DNA from: Clostridioides sp.
GTDB taxonomy: Bacteria > Bacillota > Clostridia > Peptostreptococcales > Peptostreptococcaceae
DNA length: 10,490 nt
Assembly (NCBI GenBank): GCA_031272305.1
Contig: JAISUA010000148.1
Coordinates: 1 to 10,490 of the forward strand
Reading direction: 5' to 3'
A model generated the notes under the pieces. The model was not told the origin of the DNA. It made no database searches and worked only from the letters and a program-made list of their open reading frames with translations. Position numbers and translations under genes: made by a program. Positions 1 to 6,575 of this stretch are shown here, piece by piece. Each line of letters begins with the position of its first letter. Position 1 is the stretch's first letter.

Positions 1-180
1 CCACCGAAACCGAAACCACCGAAACCGAAACCACCACAACCGAAACCACCACAACCAAATCCACCGAAACCGAAACCACCACAACCAAATCCACCGAAAC
101 CGAAACCACCACAACCAAATCCACCGAAACCGAACCCACCACAACCGAACCCACCACAACCGAAGCCACCGCAACAAAAA
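1..180 (+). repeat. 30-bp tandem repeat (10-residue protein repeat), six units
   Basis: Six 30-bp units fill bases 1-180, each built of two 15-bp half units encoding PPxPx. The units at 61-90 and 91-120 are identical; the outer units differ at a few positions and the last (151-180) is the most diverged. All units keep the frame. It is a coding minisatellite, so copy number probably varies between strains. There are no unique spacers, so it is not a CRISPR array. Confidence 0.9.
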
Positions 181-231
181 TCACCACAATCTCAAGAAAT
201 ACGACAACAGTATAGAAAATATAACAGATAA
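1..231 (+). CDS. Proline-rich repeat protein, C-terminal end only (5' end outside window)
   Basis: The frame starting at base 1 is open to a TAA at 229-231 and gives 76 residues. The first 60 or so are repeats of a five-residue pattern, Pro-Pro-(Lys/Gln)-Pro-(Lys/Asn). A short polar tail ending QQYRKYNR follows. Such Pro/Lys tracts are usually extended spacers or wall-spanning stalks, but no sorting signal or membrane anchor is visible here, so the function is unknown. The coding strand is not certain. The minus strand is also open across the repeat and would read Gly-Phe/Cys-Gly-Gly. That reading meets a TGA at 194-196 with no start codon or ribosome binding site after it, whereas the plus frame ends in a normal stop. 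The CCG-AAA codon pairing in the repeat also occurs in the PPKPPK tail of nadE in this window, which supports the plus reading. Confidence 0.55.
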   Translation, partial: PPKPKPPKPKPPQPKPPQPNPPKPKPPQPNPPKPKPPQPNPPKPNPPQPNPPQPKPPQQKSPQSQEIRQQYRKYNR

Positions 232-374
232 ATTTAAACAACTAAGTATGGGCAAACAATTGTATGAAATATAACGACAGCATAAAAAATACACTAAATA
301 AATTCAAATAACGAACTATTCAAAAGACGTTAAGTCTAAGACTATAACATCATAAAAAATACAATAATAAATTA
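197..374 (+). repeat. Degenerate copies of the 3' end of the proline-rich gene
   Basis: The end of the gene and its stop (about 197-243) resembles 266-317: both contain GAAATA, then CGACA, then an AAATA-rich stretch, then AAATT and CTA. A third, weaker copy lies at about 340-374, sharing CATAAAAAATACA with the second. Copies are about 70-75 bases apart with small indels. No open frame continues through them. I read it as an old duplication of the gene's 3' end; AT richness makes the third copy uncertain. Confidence 0.5.
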
Positions 375-375
375 C

Positions 376-467
376 AAAAAGGTTATACTGCTTAAATAGA
401 TTGAGATTAGATGGTATTTAAGAATAATTCCAACTAATAATCAAATATAAAGCAATATAACCTTTTT
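376..467 (-). terminator. Long hairpin between convergent genes, probable terminator of fba
   Basis: Bases 376-393 pair with 450-467 at 17 of 18 positions; the one mismatch is 388 against 455. The 56-base loop can fold further. The arms start with AAAAAGG and end with CCTTTTT, so each strand has a run of T after the stem, as in bidirectional intrinsic terminators. It lies 16 bases past the fba stop and also downstream of the proline-rich gene. The loop is much longer than in a usual terminator. Confidence 0.55.
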
Positions 468-483
468 AAATAAACTAATAAAT

Positions 484-1410
484 TTATAACGTAGAGTTTG
501 CAGAACCAAGTACTGTGTCTATTTTACTTTCTACAACACTTTGTATTGCATCTCTTCCAGCACCTATATATTTTCTAGGGTCAAATTCTTTTGGATTTTC
601 AGTTAGATATTTTCTAACTGCACCTGTCATAGCAAGTCTTAAATCAGTATCCATATTTATTTTACAAACAGCCATAGAAGAAGCTTTTCTAAGCATATCA
701 ACAGGTACGCCACTAGCTCCTGCAATATTTCCTCCAAATTCGTTGCACATTGCTACGATATTTTGGTCGACAGCTGATGCACCATGTAATACAATTGGAA
801 ATCCTGGAAGTTTCTTTTGTACTTCTTCTAATATATCAAATCTAAGTTTTGCTTCGCCCTTAAATTTAAAAGCACCATGAGAAGTTCCTATTGCTATTGC
901 AAGAGAGTCAACTCCAGTTCTTTTTACAAATTCAGCTGCTTCATCAGGATCAGTATATTTGTGAACATCTGAAGAAATTTCATCTTCTGTTCCAGCAAGA
1001 ACTCCAAGTTCAGCTTCTACAACTACATTTCTAGCATGTGCATAATCTACAACTTCTTTTGTAACTTTGATATTTTCTTCGAAATCAAAATGAGATCCGT
1101 CGATCATAACAGAAGTGAAACCAGCATCTATGCAATCTTTTACTGCTTGCAAGTCAGGACCATGATCAAGATGTAAGGCAACATCTACTCCTATTTCATC
1201 AGAAGCAGTTTTGACCATATTGACTAAAGTACTAGGTCCTGCATATTTGACAGCTGATTTTGAAGCTTGAATTATAACAGAAGAGTTTTTAGCCTTAGCA
1301 CCTTTTAGAACTCCTTGAAGTTGTTCTAAATTGCTTATATTGAAAGCTCCTATTGAATATCCAGATTCGTAAGCTTTTTTGAACATTTCTTTTGTATCAA
1401 TTAAACCCAT
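484..1410 (-). CDS. fba: Class II fructose-1,6-bisphosphate aldolase
   Basis: Cleaves fructose 1,6-bisphosphate to dihydroxyacetone phosphate and glyceraldehyde 3-phosphate, and runs in reverse in gluconeogenesis; cytoplasmic and zinc-dependent. The 308-residue product is a complete TIM barrel of the length usual for the Clostridia form. Visible class II signatures are HLDHG at 80-84 (catalytic Asp82 and zinc ligand His83), VEAELG with Glu134, GTSHGAFK with zinc ligand His178, VLHGAS with zinc ligand His209, and the substrate-loop NMDTD at 252-256. The ATG at 1410 follows AGGGAGG (1418-1424 on the minus strand) at good spacing. It is a single-gene unit with a promoter near 1506-1514 and a probable terminator at 376-467. 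No key residue is missing. Confidence 0.97.
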   Translation of the reverse strand: MGLIDTKEMFKKAYESGYSIGAFNISNLEQLQGVLKGAKAKNSSVIIQASKSAVKYAGPSTLVNMVKTASDEIGVDVALHLDHGPDLQAVKDCIDAGFTSVMIDGSHFDFEENIKVTKEVVDYAHARNVVVEAELGVLAGTEDEISSDVHKYTDPDEAAEFVKRTGVDSLAIAIGTSHGAFKFKGEAKLRFDILEEVQKKLPGFPIVLHGASAVDQNIVAMCNEFGGNIAGASGVPVDMLRKASSMAVCKINMDTDLRLAMTGAVRKYLTENPKEFDPRKYIGAGRDAIQSVVESKIDTVLGSANSTL

Positions 1411-1451
1411 ATTTTTACCTCCCTAAATAATGAATGATTTTGTACACCAAA

Positions 1452-1492
1452 ATTTTATATAAAAATATTGATGAGAAATTTTTATATAAAAT
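1452..1492 (-). promoter_or_regulatory. AT-only hairpin in the fba leader
   Basis: Bases 1452-1466 (ATTTTATATAAAAAT) and 1478-1492 are perfect reverse complements over 15 bases around an 11-base loop. Each arm is also nearly self-complementary (TTTTATATAAAA). It would lie in the fba mRNA leader, just after the predicted start of transcription. With only A-U pairs it is weak; it may stabilise the mRNA 5' end or bind a protein as DNA, or mean nothing. Confidence 0.35.
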
Positions 1493-1505
1493 ATTTTCCA
1501 TTACT

Positions 1506-1514
1506 ATTATAACA
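1506..1514 (-). promoter_or_regulatory. Extended -10 promoter for fba
   Basis: The minus strand reads TGTTATAAT from 1514 to 1506, a full extended -10 (TG-n-TATAAT). No good -35 lies 17-18 bases upstream, which extended -10 promoters often tolerate. Transcription would begin near 1499, giving a leader of about 88 bases. Confidence 0.55.
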
Positions 1515-1753
1515 AATTAAACTCAATAATGAATATAGTTAATTGAAAAATATATAAAAATATTAGCTTGTAAAAATAGTTCTTACAATATTTTTGTCAA
1601 ATTTTTATTTTTGCTATATAGACATAATTTTTCGAAATATTGATAAAAAGTTTACATAAGATATTTACATAAAACATTTACACTACCTTATTAATCTTAA
1701 TAATAAAACAATAAAGATAAAAATTTTACAAAAAACAAAATAAAAAATCACGA

Positions 1754-1782
1754 TTGACTTGTTTTAATGTTGAATTTAAGAT
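1754..1782 (+). promoter_or_regulatory. Candidate sigma-A promoter for the glycosyltransferase operon
   Basis: TTGACT at 1754-1759, a 17-base spacer, then TAAGAT at 1777-1782. The -35 is near consensus. It would give a leader of about 137 bases. Confidence 0.5.
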
Positions 1783-1823
1783 AGACTATTATTGTAGGAA
1801 AAATAATGCAATAAATATGTATG

Positions 1824-1853
1824 TTGTTTTTATATTTAATCAACAGATATAAT
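1824..1853 (+). promoter_or_regulatory. Second candidate promoter for the glycosyltransferase operon
   Basis: TATAAT at 1848-1853 with TTGTTT at 1824-1829, spacer 18. The -10 is perfect and the -35 moderate. It is closer to the gene than the site at 1754; either or both could be used. Confidence 0.4.
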
Positions 1854-1926
1854 CTAATCATAAGATGTGTATTATTTTTATATTTAATTAAAAAAGAAAG
1901 AAGTTATTTAAAGGGGGAATTTTACA

Positions 1927-2922
1927 ATGAATATTTGTGTTAATTTAGTTATTCCATGTTATAACGAGGAAGAGGTACTTCCTGAAACTGTGAAAAGACT
2001 TACTCAAAAACTTAGAAATATGTGTGAACGTGAAATGATTTCTAGTGATAGTAAGATGATTTTAGTTGACGATGGAAGTAAGGATAGAACATGGGAGTTA
2101 ATTGAACAATACTCTAACACAAATCCATTTGTTTCAGGTCTTAAATTATCAAGAAATTGTGGTCATCAAAATGCTTTATTTTCAGGTCTTATGTATGCAA
2201 AGACAAAGTGTGATTGTGCAATATCTTTGGATGCAGATTTACAAGATGATATAGATGTCATTGATAAATTTGTATATGAATTTTCAGAAAATGGTCATGA
2301 AATTGTTTATGGAGTTCGCAGTAGTAGAGAAAGTGATACATTCTTTAAACGTACAACAGCACAAGGATTCTATAAATTTATGGCCTTGATGGGTACAAAA
2401 ACAGTCTATAATCACGCTGACTATAGACTTATGAGTAGACGTGCTTTGGAAGCTTTAAGCAATTATAAAGAGGTTAATCTTTTTTTAAGAGGTATAGTGC
2501 CACTTATAGGATTTTCATCTACAACCGTAGAATATGAGCGTCATGAAAGATTTGCAGGTGAAAGCAAATATCCATTAAAAAAAATGCTTTCGTTTGCATT
2601 TGATGGTATCACTTCTTTTTCTGTGAAGCCACTTCAAATGATTACTGTAATAGGTTTTGGAGTAAGTATTTTGAGTCTATTTGGACTTTTGTATGCTATT
2701 ATTTCTAAAATGACAGGAAATGTTGTTCCAGGTTGGACAGCGATAGTATCTTCAATATGGCTTCTTGGAGGAATACAACTTATTTGTGTAAGTGTTTTAG
2801 GAAGTTATATAGGAAAAATATATCAAGAAGTAAAAGCTAGACCAAAATATTTTGTAGAAAAAATAACAGATATGAGAGAAGAAAACAGAAAAAATGAAAA
2901 ATCATATGTTGAAGGAATCTAG
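1927..2922 (+). CDS. GtrB/DPM1-like polyprenyl-phosphate glycosyltransferase (GT2) with two C-terminal membrane helices
   Basis: Likely moves a sugar from a nucleotide-sugar donor onto undecaprenyl phosphate at the inner face of the membrane, making a lipid-linked sugar for a partner enzyme. The GT-A catalytic domain covers about residues 5-225: VIPCYNEE at 8-15, VDDGSKDRT at 47-55, and the metal-binding DADLQD at 102-107. FLRG (186-189) and RHERFAGESKY (205-215) match the GtrB/CsbB/DPM1 branch. Two membrane helices follow, at about 237-260 and 270-294, then a basic cytoplasmic tail. The ATG follows AAGGGGGA at 1911-1918. The next gene starts 15 bases after the stop, so the two form an operon. 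In the comparable CsbB-YfhO and GtrB-type systems the GT2 feeds a GT-C enzyme, which fits this pair. The sugar and final acceptor cannot be read from sequence. Confidence 0.9.
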   Translation: MNICVNLVIPCYNEEEVLPETVKRLTQKLRNMCEREMISSDSKMILVDDGSKDRTWELIEQYSNTNPFVSGLKLSRNCGHQNALFSGLMYAKTKCDCAISLDADLQDDIDVIDKFVYEFSENGHEIVYGVRSSRESDTFFKRTTAQGFYKFMALMGTKTVYNHADYRLMSRRALEALSNYKEVNLFLRGIVPLIGFSSTTVEYERHERFAGESKYPLKKMLSFAFDGITSFSVKPLQMITVIGFGVSILSLFGLLYAIISKMTGNVVPGWTAIVSSIWLLGGIQLICVSVLGSYIGKIYQEVKARPKYFVEKITDMREENRKNEKSYVEGI

Positions 2923-2937
2923 TATTAGGAGGATTGT

Positions 2938-4506
2938 ATGAAAGCTTTTTTTGATAACAAAAAAATAAATAATCTCGTCACATTTACAGATACAGCAGTT
3001 TGCAAAATTTCATATTGGTTGTCAGTTGTGTTTTTTACTATTCTTTCAATAGCTAGTTTGTGTTCAACATGTTATTTTGACGAAAAATACAGAGAAATTG
3101 TTTTATATAAAATAGATAATATTTTTTTAAATGTTATATTATTTGTAGTAGCGATATTTTTAATAGGTTTAATTCTTAGAAACAACAAGTTATTTTTGAA
3201 TGATAAATTACATAGAAAATATCTGCCTATTTTTATTTTTGTGTACACTTTATTGATGGGAATATTGTGGATGTATCTTACAAGAGCAAACCAAGGTCCA
3301 GGTGAAGGAAATTCAATCATACAATATTCATCACAACTTTTTAATGGAAATTTTATAAATTTAGGAGAAGCTAGGTATTATGGATTTTTTCCTTTTCAAT
3401 TAGGTTACACTTTGTTTTGTGAAATAATGTATTTCTTTTTTGGAGATATGAATGTGACAATTATTCAGCTTAGCAATGTATTTTTTACGGCTGGTACAAA
3501 TTTATTTCTTTTAAAGATAGCAAAAGAAATATTTGATGATAAAAGGATAGAGTTTGTGTTTGCTATTCTCTTGATGTGTTTTCTTCCAAATATTTTCTTT
3601 GTGACATTTACTTATGGAATAATGGGCGGTTTTTTCTTTTCATCTATTTCGATTCTAATGGCTATCAAATTCACTCAAAGAGAGAAGATTCGATATATGA
3701 TTACTTCGATTTTATCTATTATGTTTGGTGTGATTATGAAAAGTAATATGCAAATCATTGCTATAGCAGTTCTTGTAATGCTATTTATATATATGATTAA
3801 AAATAAATCAAAATTGGCTATTTTGTTTATTGTCATATATATGGCTTCGATTGTAGTAGCACCAAAAGCAGTTTGCGAAATTTATCATATGCGAGCAGGT
3901 GAGGAGTATCAAATCAAAACTTCAATGCCAAAGATAGTATGGTTAGCTATGGGTCTTCAAGATAGTAAGCTTGCTCCTGGTTGGTTTAATGGTTATACTT
4001 ATCTAGCATATAGAGATGCAGGTAATAATTGGGATATGGTAAAGAAAAATGCTGTTGAAAGTATAAAATCAAGCGTAAAAAAATTCTATAGAGAGCCTAA
4101 ATATGCTGTAGAATTTTTTGCTCAGAAAACACTATCTCAATGGAATGAACCTAACTATGGTGCGTTTGTTATGAGTTATGCAGCAAGGACTGGTAAAAAT
4201 CCAAAAGCAGAGCAAATGATTTACCAAAAAGGAAAAGTAAATACATTACTTAATGAAGAACAAGATTTGGTTCATTTATTGACATATGTTGGAGCAGTTG
4301 TATTTTTAATTACAAATCGTAGAGATTTATCAGTAAAAAAACTACTACCTTCGATAATAATTTTGGGAGGACTTATTTTCCATACATTTTGGGAAGGGAA
4401 AAGTCAGTATATTTTGCAGTATGCAATGTTTGCTCTTATGTGCTCAGCTCCTGGAATAGTAGTGATTGGAGAAAAAATGAATAAAATTGCAGATAGATTT
4501 TTTTAG
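2938..4506 (+). CDS. Multi-pass membrane glycosyltransferase of GT-C type, partner of the upstream GT2
   Basis: A 522-residue protein with about 10-12 hydrophobic segments and a hydrophilic outside region at about 310-440. The order of parts matches Firmicute GT-C proteins: a first outside loop with TRANQGPGEGNSIIQYSSQLFNGNF (115-139), a YYGFFPFQLGYTLF stretch (147-160), and a C-terminal FHTFWEGKSQYIL (481-493) just before the last helix. The likely job is transfer of the sugar from the polyprenyl-phosphate sugar made by the upstream gene to a surface polymer such as teichoic acid or another glycan. AGGAGG at 2927-2932 precedes the ATG by a short gap, and the 15-base distance from the GT2 stop indicates co-translation. 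I recall relatives carrying Asp-Gln in the first outside loop where this protein has Glu123-Gly, which is unusual. No flippase gene (GtrA/GtcA type) is nearby. The broad class is fairly sure, the substrate unknown. Confidence 0.75.
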   Translation: MKAFFDNKKINNLVTFTDTAVCKISYWLSVVFFTILSIASLCSTCYFDEKYREIVLYKIDNIFLNVILFVVAIFLIGLILRNNKLFLNDKLHRKYLPIFIFVYTLLMGILWMYLTRANQGPGEGNSIIQYSSQLFNGNFINLGEARYYGFFPFQLGYTLFCEIMYFFFGDMNVTIIQLSNVFFTAGTNLFLLKIAKEIFDDKRIEFVFAILLMCFLPNIFFVTFTYGIMGGFFFSSISILMAIKFTQREKIRYMITSILSIMFGVIMKSNMQIIAIAVLVMLFIYMIKNKSKLAILFIVIYMASIVVAPKAVCEIYHMRAGEEYQIKTSMPKIVWLAMGLQDSKLAPGWFNGYTYLAYRDAGNNWDMVKKNAVESIKSSVKKFYREPKYAVEFFAQKTLSQWNEPNYGAFVMSYAARTGKNPKAEQMIYQKGKVNTLLNEEQDLVHLLTYVGAVVFLITNRRDLSVKKLLPSIIILGGLIFHTFWEGKSQYILQYAMFALMCSAPGIVVIGEKMNKIADRFF

Positions 4507-4626
4507 TGATGATAAGTGAATTTTTAAAAATTTATTAAAAGAGTACTTGTAAATAATTAAAAACTGTTACCATATACTCGCTTCTAGTGATTATTATCAA
4601 AAAACCTAAATTTAAGATATAAAAGT

Positions 4627-4725
4627 AAAGAGTTGATGACGTATTTGAAAGATTCGGTTGAAGGTTTTATTTTCATTGAGCGTGAGATTAGCGACAGAAT
4701 ATAAAAATAATTTCATCAACTCTTT
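4627..4725. repeat. Long-loop inverted repeat at a convergent gene junction
   Basis: AAAGAGTTGATGA at 4627-4639 is the exact reverse complement of 4713-4725 (13 of 13), around a 73-base loop. The right arm is followed by TATT, only a modest T run. It lies about 120 bases past the GT-C stop and 60 bases past the end of the opposing exporter gene. The loop contains GAGCGTGAGATTAGCGAC and resembles, on the minus strand, the loop of the inverted repeat at 7441-7556. It could terminate both genes or be a small mobile or RNA element. Confidence 0.5.
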
Positions 4726-4730
4726 TATTG

Positions 4731-4768
4731 AAAAATTTAGTTCTCATAATGAGACTTATAAGAACTAA
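4731..4768 (-). terminator. Intrinsic terminator of the 256-residue TSUP exporter gene
   Basis: TTAGTTCT at 4737-4744 pairs with AGAACTAA at 4761-4768, then after one mismatch ATAA at 4746-4749 pairs with TTAT at 4756-4759, leaving a 6-base loop. On the minus strand the stem is followed by ATTTTT (4736-4731). It begins 18 bases past the gene's stop codon. Confidence 0.7.
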
Positions 4769-4785
4769 TATAGTATAAATATATA

Positions 4786-5547
4786 TTAGTGAGTAGTAAT
4801 CAAACTATAAATCATTTTTATTGCAACAGCTAAAGATATTATTATAAACAAAGGTCTAATTATTTTAGAACCTTTATTTATTGCTATTTTTGTTCCTAAA
4901 TAAGCACCAAAGATCATAACTATTGCTGCCATAATACCTATTTTATAGTCAATAGAAGAACTAAGAGCAAAAGTAGCGAGAGCTGCTATATTACTTGTGA
5001 AATTCAAACATTTTGTGTTTGCAGTAGCGTGTAAAAAATCGAATTTATAGATTTTTATAAGTCCGAAAACAAGTAGAGAACCTGTTCCAGGACCGAAGAA
5101 GCCATCATAGAAACCTAGCGAAAATGCAAAAATTATTCCTAAACATAGATTTTTTTTATTTAGACCTTCGAAACCATCTTCATTTCCAATTTCTTTTGAA
5201 AATAATGTGTAGATTCCTATTGCTAGAATCAAAATGAGTACAAGTGGATATAGGAAATCTTGATTAAGAAGGAGAACTGTTTTTACGCCCAATACTGAAC
5301 CAACGAAAGTAAATGGTAGTAAATATTTTAGTAATTTCGAATTTACAAATCCTGATTTATAAAATTTTACTGCACTTGTACATGCTCCTGCTGTTGAAGC
5401 AAATTTATTTGTGCCTAAACTTAAGTGAGGAGAAACTCCAACAATCAAATAGGATGGTAAACTTATCATTCCTCCTCCACCTGCTATAGAATCAACGAAT
5501 GCAGCTATAAAACAAGCTACTGATAAAAAAATTAATTTTGTTAACAA
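4786..5547 (-). CDS. TauE/SafE (TSUP) family membrane transporter, full length
   Basis: An integral membrane protein of about 253 residues with two related halves of about four helices each, as usual for this family of sulfite, sulfonate and organic-anion exporters. Counting from the TTG start, the first half has DSIAGGGGMISLP at 19-31 and GTNKF at 45-49; the second has GFYDGFFGPGTGS at 145-157 and ATANTK...N..SN at about 175-186. These glycine-rich loops are the family signature; they resemble the YfcA branch. I place the start at TTG 5547, because AAGGAG (5557-5562) is 9 bases before it but directly touches an in-frame ATG at 5554-5556, which would leave no spacing. The ATG would add only MYF. 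The gene stands alone, with a terminator at 4731-4768. The substrate cannot be named from sequence. Confidence 0.9.
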   Translation of the reverse strand: MLTKLIFLSVACFIAAFVDSIAGGGGMISLPSYLIVGVSPHLSLGTNKFASTAGACTSAVKFYKSGFVNSKLLKYLLPFTFVGSVLGVKTVLLLNQDFLYPLVLILILAIGIYTLFSKEIGNEDGFEGLNKKNLCLGIIFAFSLGFYDGFFGPGTGSLLVFGLIKIYKFDFLHATANTKCLNFTSNIAALATFALSSSIDYKIGIMAAIVMIFGAYLGTKIAINKGSKIIRPLFIIISLAVAIKMIYSLITTH

Positions 5548-5556
5548 AAAATACAT

Positions 5557-5562
5557 CTCCTT
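5557..5562 (-). promoter_or_regulatory. Ribosome binding site that favours the TTG start of the TSUP gene
   Basis: The minus strand reads TTAAGGAG immediately followed by ATG. A Shine-Dalgarno with zero spacing cannot place that ATG in the ribosomal P site, but the TTG three codons later sits 9 bases away, near optimal. Confidence 0.6.
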
Positions 5563-5564
5563 AA

Positions 5565-6047
5565 TTTGAGTTTATGTTAAAAATATTAAAACAAAAAATA
5601 ATTTTATAAAAGCAAATAACTTTATATGTATAACCATGTTTACTTATGAGTTTAAATTTATTGTTTGTATTGTATAATTATTTTTTATTAAAGCATTTTT
5701 CTTGATAATTGTACTACTTTTAACATTTGAAATCAATACTTTAGAAAACAATAGTTTGAAATATTAGTATGTTTTGGTTGAATATTGAGAGAGTTCTCAT
5801 AAAAAACAAATAAAAAAACATGGTAAGAAAAATTATTTTAATAGTTAAGAGGGAATTTTCGCATTATTATAGAATTAATAAATATACAATATAAAAAGGT
5901 TACGAAATTTTTTGTTATTTTAGTTGGATTTTATAGCTTTGATTAGAAAAAAATGATATACTTTGTATAAGATCTTTTTTAAAATAAATATCTTACTAAT
6001 ATTTCATATATTATAGATGATAATATATAACAATTGGAGGGATTAGA
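5565..6047. other. Divergent intergenic region between the TSUP exporter and the Nudix gene
   Basis: A 483-bp AT-rich stretch with no gene I can support. It holds an extended -10 for the Nudix gene (5954-5962) and its ribosome binding site (TGGAGGG, 6035-6041). I found no strong promoter for the leftward exporter gene. The longest in-frame piece with an ATG (5820-5894, 24 residues) has no ribosome binding site. No riboswitch-like conserved core is evident. Confidence 0.6.
5954..5962 (+). promoter_or_regulatory. Extended -10 promoter for the Nudix gene
   Basis: TGATATACT at 5954-5962 fits TG-n-TATAAT with one change. The -35 region is poor. Transcription would start near 5969, giving a leader of about 79 bases. 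Confidence 0.45.
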
Positions 6048-6482
6048 ATGATTGTGAGACGTTGTGCAGGTGGAGTTGTATTTTATGCAAATAAGGTTTT
6101 GATCGTGAAGAATGACAGGGGGGAATGGACATTACCAAAGGGTAAGATTCAAGGAGACGGACTTCCTTATGAGAGTGCTATGAAAAGGGTAAAAGCTGAA
6201 ACAGGTATAACAGCTAATATGGTTGATGTAGCAGGAGATACTATGTACGAATTCTTTTCAAGAAGTAGACAACAAGAAGTCTGCAATGCAGTCATGTGGT
6301 ATGTAATGGAAGCTGAAAACACTGAATGTACTCTTGCACCAGAATTTAAAGATGGTGGTTTTTATAAAGTAAAAGAAGCTTTAGAAATGTTGACACACAA
6401 TAAAGAAATTTCGCTAGTTGAGGTATCATATAAGAAGTATAAAGATCTAAAGAAAACATTGACAGAAAACGGAAACATATAA
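6048..6482 (+). CDS. Nudix-fold protein with degenerate Nudix box
   Basis: A 144-residue protein with the layout of a small Nudix hydrolase: AGGVVFYANKVLIVKN (7-22), GEWTLPKGKI (25-34), then the Nudix-box position at 32-54 and a short C-terminal domain. Active Nudix boxes read G-x5-E-x7-R-E-U-x-E-E-x-G-U. Here Gly32, Glu51, Gly53 and the hydrophobic positions remain, but the others are Gly38 (for E), Lys46 (for R), Arg47 (for E) and Ala50 (for E). Only one of the three box glutamates that normally bind metal is left, so ordinary diphosphate hydrolysis looks doubtful. It may act on another substrate through other residues, or bind nucleotides without cutting them. The ATG follows TGGAGGG at 6035-6041. 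yigZ lies 180 bases downstream, beyond a hairpin. Confidence 0.85.
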   Translation: MIVRRCAGGVVFYANKVLIVKNDRGEWTLPKGKIQGDGLPYESAMKRVKAETGITANMVDVAGDTMYEFFSRSRQQEVCNAVMWYVMEAENTECTLAPEFKDGGFYKVKEALEMLTHNKEISLVEVSYKKYKDLKKTLTENGNI

Positions 6483-6531
6483 TCAGAAAGAAATTGAAAA
6501 AAAGATTGATAGAAAATATCTAATCAAAAAG
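6458..6531 (+). repeat. Second copy of the Nudix gene's 3' end
   Basis: Bases 6458-6490, which include the stop codon, read ATTGACAGAAAA...ATATAATCAGAAAG. Bases 6505-6531 read ATTGATAGAAAATATCTAATCAAAAAG. They align with about five bases missing in the second copy and a few substitutions, 47 bases apart at the left end. The second copy is noncoding. Confidence 0.45.
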
Positions 6532-6575
6532 ACATTAGATTTAAAAAATAATAATTTAATTTTGATGGAAATAAT

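Larger units (their letters stand above)
1411..1926. other. Divergent intergenic region between fba and the glycosyltransferase operon
   Basis: This 516-bp AT-rich stretch has no convincing gene. It holds the fba ribosome binding site, an AT-only inverted repeat in the fba leader, an extended -10 for fba, and two candidate promoters plus a ribosome binding site (AAGGGGGA, 1911-1918) for the rightward operon. A 14-base sequence, TTTTTATATTTAAT, occurs at 1827-1840 and again at 1875-1888, 48 bases apart. The middle part (about 1530-1750) shows nothing I can name. Confidence 0.6.

Noticed and set aside
1..180. CRISPR-like array of 30-bp repeats
   Set aside because: The units are contiguous with no unique spacers, keep a coding frame, and no cas gene is nearby.
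515..880. Open frame of 121 codons on the plus strand inside fba
   Set aside because: It lies entirely opposite a clearly conserved aldolase gene and has no ribosome binding site or recognisable domain.
4519..4532. Perfect palindrome AATTTTTAAAAATT after the GT-C gene
   Set aside because: Only A and T with no loop; expected by chance in such sequence and not a plausible terminator.
5820..5894. Small open frame of 24 codons in the exporter/Nudix gap
   Set aside because: There is no ribosome binding site, it is not clearly preceded by a promoter, and the composition is that of random AT-rich sequence.
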